A stretch of 64,000 nucleotides of DNA from Liquidambar formosana (lineage: Eukaryota; Streptophyta; Magnoliopsida; Saxifragales; Altingiaceae), in the NCBI GenBank assembly GCA_039720395.1, contig CM077831.1:1399001-1463000 (forward strand). Reading direction: 5' to 3'. The notes under the pieces are model-generated. The model made no database searches, was not told the origin of the DNA, and worked only from the letters and a program-made list of their open reading frames with translations. Positions 11,870-22,456 of this stretch are shown here, in pieces. Both the position numbers and the translations under genes were made by a program. Numbering within the stretch: the stretch's first letter is position 1; each line of letters opens with the position of its first letter.

Positions 11870-11931
11870 GGCTCGGGTAACCACCCAGGCCTGGGCGGCT
11901 AGCCTCCCGAGGCCTGGTGGTCACCCAAGCC
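11870..11931. repeat. GC-rich module, single hybrid copy (Ogre-1)
   Basis: GGCTCGGGT...CCAAGCC, 62 bp. The left flank and first bases match the Ogre-2 module at 32758, while the right part and the flank after it (CACTTTGTTTTGG) match the Ogre-2 module at 47661. Ogre-1 thus carries one fused module where Ogre-2 has two modules with gene B between them. Confidence 0.75.
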
Positions 11932-12217
11932 ACTTTGTTTTGGTTTTGCTTCTCGCTTTGTCTCGCCTTGACGCGTGATCAAACCTCCTTCCAAATGAGA
12001 TATTCAACACTTTTTGAGCTTAAAATCAATCAAATTCCATCTTGAAATCAATTCCTTGAATTGATTTTATGTTCAAAAGGGTTGAATATATTTCCCCTGT
12101 GTCATGCCAACTCAAGTGACAATGTGTTAAGTCACTTTCCTCTTGCACCATGCCTGTTCAATCTTGATAAATTGATCATATATCCTCATTTCAAATCTTG
12201 ATTTTTCATCCTACTTG

Positions 12218-14260
12218 GTTGAATATATTCATCGCTTGAATGTGTTCTTCCATTTCAAAAGTGTATTCACCCTTTGAATATGATTCTCAGTTTCAAATTC
12301 TTATTTTCTATCATACTTGGTTGAATATATTCATCACTTGAATATATTCTTCCATTTCAAAAGCATGTTCACCCATTGAATATGCTTCCTAGTTTCAGAT
12401 CCTCATTATCACTTACTTGGTTAAATATATTCATCACTTGAATATATTTCTCCATTTCAATGGTATACTCATCACTCGAGTATACTTCTCAGATATTTCG
12501 TCACTTACCTGGTTAAGTATATCCATCGCTTGGGTATATTTCTCCATTTCAATGGTATGTTCATCACTTGAACATACTTCTCAGATCATTTGTCACTTAC
12601 TTGGTTAAGTATATCCACCACTTGGGTATATTTTTTCCATTTCAATGGTATGTTCATCACTTGAACATACTTCTCAGATCATTTGTCACTTACTTGGTTA
12701 AGTATATCCACCACTTGGGTATATTTTTTCCATTTCAATGGTATACTCATCAATTGAGTATACTTCTCAGATATTTTGCCACTTACTTGGTTAAGTATAT
12801 CCATCGCTTGGGTATATTTCTCCATTTCAATAGTATGTTCATCACTTGAACATACTTCTCAGAATATTTGTCACTTACTTGGTTAAATATATTCATGACT
12901 AGAATATATATTTCTCCATTTCAATGGTGTACTCATCACTTGAGTACACTTCTCAGATTATTCTCTATCTTACTTGCTTAAGTATATCCATCGCTTGGAT
13001 ATATTTCTCTATTTCAATGGTATGTTTATCACTTAAACATACTTGTCACTTACTTGGTTAAGTATATCCATCACTTGGATATATTTCTCTATTTCAATGG
13101 TATGTTTATCACTTAAACATACTTGTCACTTACTTGGTTAAGTATATCCATCACTTGGATATATTTCTCTATTTCAATGGTATGTTTATCACTCAAACAT
13201 ACTTATCACTTACTTGGTTAAGTATATTCGTGACTAGAATATATTTCTCCATTTCAATGGTGTACTCATCACTTGAGTACACTTCTCAGATTATTCTTAT
13301 CTTACTTGGTTAAATATATCCGTCGTTTGGATATATTTCTCCATTTCAATGGTATGCTCATCACTTGAGTGTACTTCTCAGCTTACTTGGTTAAATATAT
13401 CCATCACTTGGATACATTTCTCCATTTCAAAAGTGTGTTCATCACTTGAACGTACTTCTCAGTCTTTTTCAATCATTAAGTATACTCATCACTTGAGTAT
13501 ATTTCTCAGCATCTTTTTCATCACTTGGTTAAATATGTTCGTGACCTGAATATATTTCTCCATTTCAAAAGTACACTCATCACTTGAATACACCTCTCAG
13601 ATTATTCTTATCCTACTTGGTTAAGTATATCCATCGCTTGGGTATATTTCTCCATTTCAATGGTATGTTCATCACTTGAACATACTTCTCAGATTATTTG
13701 TCACTTACTTGGTTAAATATATTCATCACTTGAATATATTTCTCCATTTCAATGGTATACTCATCACTTGAGTATACTTCTCAGTTCATTCTCTATCTTA
13801 CTTAGTTAAATATATTCGTGACCTGAATATATTTCTCATTTTTCAAAAGTATGTTCATCACTTGAACGTACTTCTCAGTCTTTCTCAATCATTAAGTATC
13901 CTCACCACTTGAGTATACTTCTCAGATTTCATTCTCAGATTACTTGGTTAAATATATTCGTGACCTGAATATATTTCTCCATTTCAATGGTATACTCATC
14001 ACTTGAGTATACTTCTCAGATATTTTGTCACTTACTTGGTTAAGTATATCCATCGCTTGGATATATTTCTCCATTTCAAAGGTATGTTCATCACTTGAAT
14101 GTGCTTTTCAGATCTCATTCTCATCACTTGGTTAAATATATTCATGACTAGAATATATTTCTCCGTTTCAAAAGTATGTTCATTCGTAGTGGCTTGAATA
14201 TGCTTCTCTTGACAATCATCAACCCCCAGTGGTTTAAGTGTACTCATGACTTGAGTACAC
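12218..14260. repeat. Tandem array of short covarying hairpins (Ogre-1)
   Basis: About 2 kb built from units of about 46 bp (doublets of about 92-93 bp). Each unit has a 9-10 bp inverted repeat around a 5-nt loop, mostly TCACT, joined by TTCTCCATTTCAATG or TTCTCAGATTATTTGTCACTTACTTGG-like spacers. Perfect stems of different sequence occur: GTATGTTCA/TGAACATAC (12555-12577), GTGTACTCA/TGAGTACAC (12927-12949), GTATGTTTA/TAAACATAC (13020-13042), TATATCCA/TGGATATA (13143-13163), AATATATTCA/TGAATATATT (13716-13740) and GTATACTCA/TGAGTATAC (13755-13777). No protein coding is apparent. Confidence 0.9.
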
Positions 14261-14399
14261 TTCCTTATTTCAGTCTTAGGTTTTCAACCTCCCATCATTG
14301 TTGGTATCAGTGGGTGATTTCTCCGGGCTTTTTGGCCAAAAATGGGTTGTTCTTTATCATTGGTTCACAAGTATAACTTGTTCGCCAATGAGGGGCTTC

Positions 14400-17300
14400 T
14401 ATCACACCCCATTTTTGCACCACCTTACTAGGGCTCATCATTTCATGCATGTTTTTGTTTTGTTTTTGAGTCTAGTCACTTGCATTAGTTTTCTAGTGGG
14501 TGATTTCATCATGTTATATTGCTTTAGTTAGTTAATATGCATGATTTAATTTCTGTTTAGTTTGGTTTTAGCATGATTAAAGTATGTTTTGTATGTTTTT
14601 AAGCATATTTGTGAGTTTAGGGTTCTAGAGTCATTGTTTTGTGTTAATTCTCATATAGCATGATAAAGTAGACTTTTTTATTGGTTTTTCTTCGTGTTTG
14701 CTGTATATGTCTTGCATATAGAGTAAACATGATAGTTTTGCATGCATGTTAGTATGTTTTTGGGTTTTTATGCATGATATGGTTCTAGGAATATGTTAGG
14801 ACTTATTATTGTTCGCTATTTTTGCTGTTAGCATGCTTAGTAGATGATTTTAGGCCATAATACTATTCTGTCCAGATTTGCATGTTAGTGTTTTTGCATG
14901 GTTTTGAGCACTTGTAAGGGTGCAAATAGGTGTGGTATTTGTCCTATGGCAAATAGGGCTGCTCATGTCTGAAATGGCTAATGCTTGGAGCAATTGCGCT
15001 CAGGTAAGTGGGTGTGAAGGTGCCCCAATTCACCTTTCTTCCTTATCCCTTCTCTTCTCCCTATTTAGGGTTAATTTTTAATATGATCCTATGGTTTAAT
15101 TAGAGGTTTCCTTAACCAACAAAATTCTGGTTTTTATTAAAGTTTCCATTTTGTGGATTTCTTTCCTAAAATCAAACTTTCTATCAAATTCAACTCTTTT
15201 GATCAAATAAGGAAACCTAGGGTTTTAACCATAGGTTTATATTAGGTCTTAATCCTAATTCTAATCGAACTACGTGGACTTTGATCCATGTATTTCGTTG
15301 CATGGTACGTAGGCGCTCTTCGTGAGGCTCAAGTCCGTTCTAGGATCCAAGCATCCTAGGTTTATTTTTGTTTTGTTTTCTTTTTCTTTATTTTCTGTTT
15401 TTTTTGCTTATTATGCATGGATGGATGAATGAAATATATGATATGCCTGCAATTCTTGTGATGATATACTTGCTGATTTTTGTATGGGAAAGATCTTAAT
15501 TTAGCCCAAATGAACTGAGAGACCGAAAGGGTGACATGGGTGCCTATAGGCTTTGCCTAGAACCTTCCCATTGTTGGGAATCATACTAGAGAGGAAAACT
15601 ACAAAGGCGGAATTAAAATTTTCCTACGATTCCCAAACCCATGAATCCGATTATGCATAATACAAAAACATAAACCCTAACTACCAAGAGAGTTGGGATT
15701 ACTTACAGTTGATTAATGTCTTCTCCTTTATGCTCCAAGCTTTTTCTTCTCCTTTTTTGCTCCAAGCTTTGTCTCCGGACAGCGGTGAATGAGCAGCCCA
15801 AGTGTGCTGCCTCCAACGGTATCCACACCTAGCTAGAGCTTGTTGTCCTTTCCTTCTTCTTCCTTATGGTTGCTAGAGGTGGAGAAGAGGGAGAGAGAGA
15901 GAGAGGGAGAGCTATAATTTTTCCAGCCAGCCCTTGGGGAGGAGTGATTGTGATGATGTCATCCCCTTATAGTGGGCATTATATAGCCCACTAATAGGGC
16001 CGGCCAAGGGGGGATTCCAAACCCTAATCTAATTTGTGTAATTACTCTTAATTACACAATTAGCCCACTAGTTTGCATCAAATACAAATTAGCCCCCTAA
16101 AGAACTTTTCTTTAATCACTTATACCCTTTCTCTCATAGACAATCAAGCTCTCTTAGCATGATCAGTGTGTGACCCATTGGGTTCACATCATCAAGTAGT
16201 AGGAACAGCACAAGTTGTGCACAATGGAACACTTTCCATTGAGGGTCTAATTGAAACTCCTTTCAATTCCCTAATTGATTATAACTCATTTATATCAATT
16301 AGGGCTTCTACTAACCATGAGTAACACCTAGCATATGGCTCATGGTGTGGTCCTTAATGAGGTGAATAGTCATTTACAAAGAACCCTTCTGTTATAGTTT
16401 ACAGGTTACAATTCCATCCTTCCATCAACACAATGTCTCCAATTGAACTAATAGGACATGGAAGTCTGTCAAGTCCCTAGTTCAATTACTTTATACTCAT
16501 TCATTAATATCAACTCAATGATGAACTTATGGAAACTCCTTTCCATATTCATTCTACCATGGGCCCATGGATTTAATGAGTTATATTCAATGAATGCTGT
16601 ATGAGACATTCACTCTCTTTTTCCTGAGAGTGATGGATTCCTTGTTGATCACTCACATGCCTTCACACACATAGCAGTAGGGCCAATGAACACCCTTACA
16701 GACCCATGAATAGGATCTGCACTTAGTGTTATCAAACTTCTAAAGCTACATGCATAAGGTAACCATGGTGTCTCAGGTCTAAGGATTACTTGTACCACTA
16801 TAACAATGAGAAACTGATTGACAGGCAGGTTAAAACTCCATTCAGTTTATCTCATATCTTTGGTCACATTCAGTGTACCTATTCTTATAATAGGCACCCA
16901 CTTGTTGGTTGTAGTGTCTCCACACAAATAGCTTGAGACTAGCTATCCTCCTATAGAGTCAACCTAACAAGTGCTAGTCCTATGGTTCATTACTGTCCAT
17001 CATAGTGAACCTTCAACTAGGAATGATTTAGGAGTTTAGTACAGAGATATATTTACAGTCTCAAAATTACAACCCTTTGTAATTTCATATTCTCAACTCT
17101 AACTCCATGGACATATTATGTAAATATAAATGATGCATATAAACATAATAGAATAAGCCCTTTTATTAAATCAATAATAAATGTGACATATATAAATGAA
17201 ATCAATTGATTGTTCCTAATCCCTAAACAATCATCTCTATGATTGGCTCTAGGGCATAATCCTAACACCCATGTCATAACTTAGCCTCCGAATCCCCGAT

Positions 17301-17493
17301 TTCTTTGGTTTTCAAAAGATTGGTTTTTGCCTTTCCTTTTTTTATGGAGTCATTCAAATTGTTTTCCTAAAACAACTTGATTTTTAGGGTTTTCCTTGTT
17401 TCCTTTAAAAAATAAGGTGGCGACTCCTTTCCTTTTTCTTTTTCAAACCCATTTTCTTTCAATCCCTTGTGGGCCCAATTTCCGGGGTTCACA
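14400..17493 (+). repeat. 3' LTR of Ogre-1, internally deleted and split by a solo Copia LTR
   Basis: Starts TATCACACCCC (TG changed to TA) and ends CCGGGGTTCACA. Without the inserted solo LTR and one TSD copy it is about 1.39 kb against 2.69 kb in Ogre-2. About 1.33 kb, equivalent to roughly 18993-20326 of the Ogre-2 LTR, is missing after about 14497. The missing part includes the GC palindrome and the TATA box, so this LTR probably lacks its promoter. Confidence 0.88.
15572..17267 (-). mobile_element. Solo Copia-T LTR (TSD CCCAT)
   Basis: 1696 bp, minus orientation, TGTTGGGAATC...ATAATCCTAACA. Flanked by CCCAT at 15567-15571 and 17268-17272. The intact Ogre LTR at 21360 reads across the site, confirming the insertion. 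Subgroup II, like F2 and F3. A solo LTR arises by recombination between the two LTRs of a former full element. Confidence 0.95.
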
Positions 17494-18896
17494 ATCTACT
17501 TAACTTTCTGCTTCGATTTAGATTACACTAGAATCCAAAAACCAAGAAGCAGAACTAACCAACAATTTAGTTTAGAGCATGAACCAAAACTTCAAAAGTT
17601 TGGTTCTTCTAGGAAGACTGATACTTTATCAAGTTCCCTTTACAATACCTTATGTTTACTACAAAATAATTATATTTCTTTGTCTTTGACTTTTCAAGAC
17701 TTGATTTCCTCTATGCTTCCATTTTAAATCACATCTAGCTTCTCAAGCTATTCTATGTGATTAATCATTTTTCAAAAGAATGATTATTAATAAACAACTT
17801 TTATTACATCCTAGTCTAGAAGAAGTCCTTTATAAGTACTATACTTTATAGTATTATTTTACTCACCATACAACCTTTGTATGTGATGTAGGACATCAAA
17901 GGCATTTGCATTGACTAATTTTGCTTCTGAAGCTCATTAGTCATTAATACTATCATATAGCATGGCAACAAGATGCCAATTGTGCATAGTATCTTTTTCT
18001 TCTTAGGATGTTTTATGGAGGGCCTTTAAAAAAAGGCCTAATAGCATATGAACAATCTTTTGAAATTAAGAACAATTCTCAATTTCCTAAGTCAATCAAA
18101 GAAATCGGGTTTAGTCAAACTATCAATATCCTATATATTAGGAAATAGGGGTTTTGAAGTGAGTAATTAGGTAATCTACATAAACAGAGAATTAGATTTC
18201 ATTTTTATCCATAATGATTGGGTCTTTAATCATATGGTACCTCCCACTATTTTATCAAATTCCATACACCCTCTAATGGAATTCAGGAATCTCATTCCTA
18301 ATGGGGATTGGGGTCCCACTGTGACCTAGAAGCCTCACATGTTAGTTTCTTGGCTTCTAACCCACAATAAGAAGACAACTCTTTGTCTATTGCTTCATAA
18401 GCAAGTTCCAATCATTTTGCCTCTAGGGAACAAACACCTCACATGTTAGTTTATTGGAATAATTCCCTAGTTAAGTTAAACCCATCATTCACACAGGTAT
18501 GTTTCGCCAAATATATACCTCACATGTTAGTTTCTTGGTATGTACCAGTTTAGGCACCCCATGATATCTCATATGTGATAGTTTCAAGTAATGTCTTTAA
18601 CATGGGTAGCTCCTATATGTCTGCAGCCAGGTACCCACATTAAGGGATGTTAGATGATCCTATAATGATGGAAGGCAATAAAGAATTCATTCCCTATGAT
18701 TTCTTCATTTTCAACTTAATATTAAAATAAGAGGGGTTTTAAAGGGTCTCATCAAATTAACATGCATCCTATGTATCAAAATTTAAACATATAAATTATG
18801 CTATTTATAATCATACATCTCATGCTATTATAAATCATACATCGCATGCTATTATATATCAACATATATAAAGTACCATATTTTGATATTAGTCCC
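17494..18896 (-). mobile_element. Copia-R internal part, first block (eroded gag and leader end)
   Basis: Reverse-complement of the F1 region about 2625-4025, and very similar to it. It lies between Ogre-1 (ending 17493) and Ogre-2 (starting 18897), and continues at 52578. The 17494 to about 18160 part corresponds to the same stop-ridden gag remnant as F1; the rest is leader. The remainder of Copia-R, including its 3' LTR, lies left of Ogre-1, outside the window. Confidence 0.9.
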
Positions 18897-19604
18897 TGTC
18901 ACACCCCATTTTTGCACCACTTTACTAGGGCTCATCATTTCATGCATGTTTTTGTTTTGTTTTTGAGTCTAGTCACTTGCATTAGGTTTCTAGAGTCACA
19001 AGGACAATGGATATGAATTTTGGTTCAAATTGGAGTTGATCTTGAGGGATAATAAGAGCTTTTGTGACTTGAGGGGCATAATCGTCTTTTAAGTCCCAAA
19101 CTTTTCATTTGACCTTGGAATGATCTCCAAATTGTCAATTGGAGTTCATATGGATGCATAAGAGGTATTTCTAGTGTCAATTTGGTAAGTCAATGGCTCG
19201 GGATTAAAATGGCTCAATATAGTTCAAGTTGGTTAATTGACCCTTCTTTGGGTTAACTCTAATTGACTCACAATTCTCAACCAAATCTTTTCAAATTGAC
19301 TTTCATTAGTCATCATTTTACCCCCAAAAGTGTTTCATGAAGTTCAATTTTGATATGGAAAGTGTTTGGTTTGATCCTATGTGCATGCCTATGCTTAGCA
19401 AAGGTAGAGCATAGTGGTTAACCGCCTTGTTCAAACCTAACCATGCCCCCATGGTTAGTGGTTTTCACCCTAAAATGTTCAAAAACATATTCCTCATCGA
19501 AACACGGTCGTTTTGGCTTTTGTTTCATCAAAATCGGAGTTAATTTGCCCCCTGAAACACTTCTAGAAGGATTAGGAGTCAAAACAGGCAAAAAATTAGA
19601 AGTG

Positions 19605-19688
19605 GGCTCGGGTGACCACCCAAGCCTGGGCGGCTAGCCGCCTGGGCCCAGGTGGCTAGCCGCCCAGCCTTGGGTGGTCACCCGAGAC
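19605..19688. repeat. 84-bp GC-rich near-perfect palindrome in Ogre LTR
   Basis: Arms run GGCTCGGGTGACCACCC ... GGGTGGTCACCCGAGACC, meeting at TGGGCCCA (centre 19646/19647), with only a few mismatches. It stands out in an AT-rich LTR and lies about 200 bp upstream of the TATA box. Repeated in the 3' LTR at 50585-50668, and in related form at 32758-32842, 47661-47745 and 11870-11931. Confidence 0.9.
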
Positions 19689-19884
19689 CACTTTCCTATT
19701 TACACCATGTTTCCTTGCTGAAGCGGATTCCTCCCTATTTTGACGTACAAGGACTCTTTTGGACGAGTTTCCTTCTAATTTTTGGTAACTTCTGAGTTAC
19801 TTAAGCCCCAAGGGGGTCTCTAATAGCCCTTGGATTAATTTTTAGGGTTTTAATCCCAGCCATTGGTTAATCCTAATTGAAGTC

Positions 19885-19892
19885 TATAAATA
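19885..19892 (+). promoter_or_regulatory. TATA box of Ogre-2 5' LTR
   Basis: TATAAATA within AGTCTATAAATACCCCC. Transcription would start near 19915-19925. The identical site in the 3' LTR is at 50865-50872. Confidence 0.65.
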
Positions 19893-21582
19893 CCCCCTAT
19901 GCTTCAGCACAAGGGGGGCCACCTGATGCACTAAAATTAGAGTGTTTGAGAGAGAATAAGAGAGAGAGACTTGGAGGAGAGCTAGAGGACCTGCTGTAGC
20001 CTTGAAGAACATTGATTGAAGACATCCATAAGAGCAAGAGGGAGTTCATACAGCAGCAAGGAAGGCTCTTCCTAAGGTATTCTACTTTTCTGTTCAAGCT
20101 TAAACAAAGGTATCATGTAGGATAGCTCTATTGCATGCCATGCTTATAATTTTTACCATGAATTGAGGTTTCTAGTAGTTAATACATGTGATATTGATGA
20201 TGTTCATGATGAGTTTTGCATGTTTTAGAGTTGGTTCATAGGTTCCAATGCATGGTTGTGATTATTGTGCTTCTGTTGTCCTTGTTTTAGAATAGGGTCA
20301 TAACATGCTAGAGTTAGGTTTTTTGTCATGTTTAGTTAGCTAATATGCTTGGTTTAGTTTCTGTTTAGTTTGGTTTTAGCATGATTAAAGTATGTTTTGT
20401 ATGTTTTTAAGCATATTTGTGAGTTTAGGGTTTTAGAGTCTTTGTTTTGTGTTTGTTTTCACATAGCATGATAAAGTAGACTTTTTTATTGGTTTTTCTT
20501 CGTGTTTGCTGTATATGTCTTGCATATAGAGTAAATATGATGTTTTTGCATGCATGTTAGTATGTTTTAGGGTTTTTGTGCATGATATGGTTCTAGGAAT
20601 ATGTTAGGACTTATTATTGTTCGTTGTTTTGCTGTTAGCATGCTTAGTGGATGATTTTAGGCCTTAGTACTATTCTGTCCAGATTTGCATGTTAGTGTTT
20701 TTGCATGGTTTTGCGTACTTGTAAGGGTGCAAATAGGTGTGGTATTTGTCCTATGGCAAATAGGGCTGCTTATGTCTGAAATGGCTAATGCTTGGAGCTA
20801 ATTGCGCTCAGGTAAGCGGGGGTGAAGGTGCCCCAATTCACCTCTCTTCCTTATCCTTTCTCTTCTCCCTCTTTAGGGTTATTTCCTAATATGAGTTTAT
20901 GGTATAATTAGAGGTTTCCTTCATAAATAAAATTCTGGTTTTTATTAAAGTTTCCATTTTGTGGATTTCTTTCCTAAAATCAAACTTTCTATCAATTCTC
21001 TTTTGATCAAATAAGGAAACCTAGGGTTCTCACCATAGGTTTATATTAGGATTTAACCTTAGTTCTAATCGAACTACGTGGACTTTGATCCATGTATTTC
21101 GTTGCATGGTACGTAGGCGCTCTTCGTGAGGCTCAAGTCCGTTCTAGGATCCAAGCATCCTAGGTTTTTTTGTTTTGTTTTCTTTATTTTCTGTTTTTAT
21201 GTGTTTATTATACATGGATGGATGATGGAATATATGATATGCATGCAATTCTTGTGATGATATACTTGCTGATTTTTGTATGGAAAAGACTTTAATTTAG
21301 CCCAAATGAACTGAGAGACCGAAAGGGTGACATGGGTGCCTATAGGCTTTGCCTAGAACCTTCCCATGTCATAACTTAGCCTCCGAATCCCCGATTTCTT
21401 TGGTTTCCAAAAGACTATTTTTTCCTTTCCTTTTTTATGGAGTCATTCAAATTGTTTTCCTAAAACAAACTGTTTTTTGGGTTTTCCTTGTTTCCTTTAA
21501 AAAATAAGGTAGCGACTCCTTTCCTTTTTCAAACCCTTATTTTCTTTCCAACCCTTGTGGGCCCAATTTCCGGGGTTCACAG

Positions 21583-21602
21583 TTTGGCGATTCCACTGGG
21601 GA
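21583..21602 (+). other. Ogre-2 primer binding site
   Basis: TTTGGCGATTCCACTGGGGA begins one base after the LTR end. The TGGCGA-TCC-GGGGA layout is that of Tat/Ogre primer sites, which are usually assigned to tRNA-Arg; the tRNA identity here is from general knowledge, not checked. Confidence 0.7.
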
Positions 21603-22456
21603 TGTGTGGGCTAGACTCTATAAAGTTTAATTGGGCTAGGTTAATTTCTTATGTTTAATTAAAATCAATCACATTGCATCTGCTTGATTGTGTGCTTTCA
21701 TTTATTGTATTGTGTGCGCAAATTCTTGCATGCTAGGATCGATGTCCCTCGATGTATCCTTGCCAACGATCGGCCTAGTCTCAACCTTGGTTTTCCTGAT
21801 TCCATGTGTTGGGGCGAAAGCTATCAACCTCTCTTGCCTAGTACCCTTGGGCTTGCCCTTGGGTATATTAAATGAGTTAATCACGTACTGCTGGACCCAC
21901 GCGGCGTTCCTGATGCCACATGTGGTTAGGTATAAGGATTGCTCAAGCAAGTGAAGGACCCCAGCCTACCCTCTTTTAGTTCATGTAGTGGGCCTTGTAG
22001 GACACTATGGTCTCACCTTTATGCACCCACAATTGTTTGTAATGATGCTATGCCGTGTTTGTGGTGTGAGGCTTTATATCTTATGCCTTTAACATAGACC
22101 TTTAAACCCTAGCCTTCGTTAAGGCCATGGGTTGGAAGGAATAAATTAAGGAAGTAGGATATAAAGCTATGTTTGTGATGTGCTAGTCCTAGGGGATTAA
22201 TTAAACCTAATTGAAGGACTCTATACCCTATTCTTTTAAAACATACCCTTAATCCATGACCCTTGTAAAGGTAATTGGATAAAAGGAATGAATTAATTGA
22301 ACATGGTGTAGAGACCGAGTTCATTAAGGAAAATATGGAGGTTTAGGACAAGTCCTTAGGCTAAGGGTTAAAACTTTTCTATCCATAGACGTGCTGGCTT
22401 GGATCCGCAATCCGCAAGGGCGTCTAGTGAGTGTTGAATCTACCCATCAGACAGAC
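21603..22456 (+). other. Ogre-2 leader between primer site and gag
   Basis: About 850 bp. It has short open stretches in several frames (for example 21684-21954), but none long enough or clear enough to call. The extra ORF1 upstream of gag seen in legume Ogre elements is not present. Confidence 0.6.

Larger units (their letters stand above)
7916..17493 (+). mobile_element. Ogre-1 (Ty3/gypsy, Tat/Ogre lineage), right part
   Basis: This is the 3' half of a giant gypsy element: pol from the RT-RNase H junction, antisense gene A, GC module, hairpin array and 3' LTR. Its 5' half lies left of Copia F1, outside the window. The right end is TTCACA at 17493, followed by ATCTA, which continues Copia-R sequence seamlessly (compare F1 near 4013-4030). 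A TSD of ATCTA is therefore expected at the unseen left end. It differs from Ogre-2 in lacking antisense gene B and about 1.3 kb of LTR. Confidence 0.9.
18897..21581 (+). repeat. 5' LTR of Ogre-2
   Basis: 2685 bp, TGTCACACCCC...GGGGTTCACA. It contains an 84-bp GC-rich palindrome (19605-19688), a TATA box (19885-19892), GA-rich early transcribed sequence (19940-20050), and a PBS-like GGTAGCGACTCC at 21508-21519. Confidence 0.95.

Noticed and set aside
12417..13549. Open frames of 60-93 codons within the hairpin array
   Set aside because: Products are low-complexity translations of the tandem units and are not kept between the two arrays.
12218..14260. CRISPR-like array
   Set aside because: Plant DNA, both 'repeats' and 'spacers' vary, and each unit is an inverted repeat inside a retrotransposon found in two copies.
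19443..20097. Short frames in the Ogre LTR (also at 50423-51078)
   Set aside because: Identical in the two LTRs only because the LTRs are nearly identical; they cross the GC palindrome and the TATA region.
21684..21954. Possible ORF1 upstream of Ogre-2 gag
   Set aside because: Several short overlapping frames on both strands, none with recognisable features; too weak to call.
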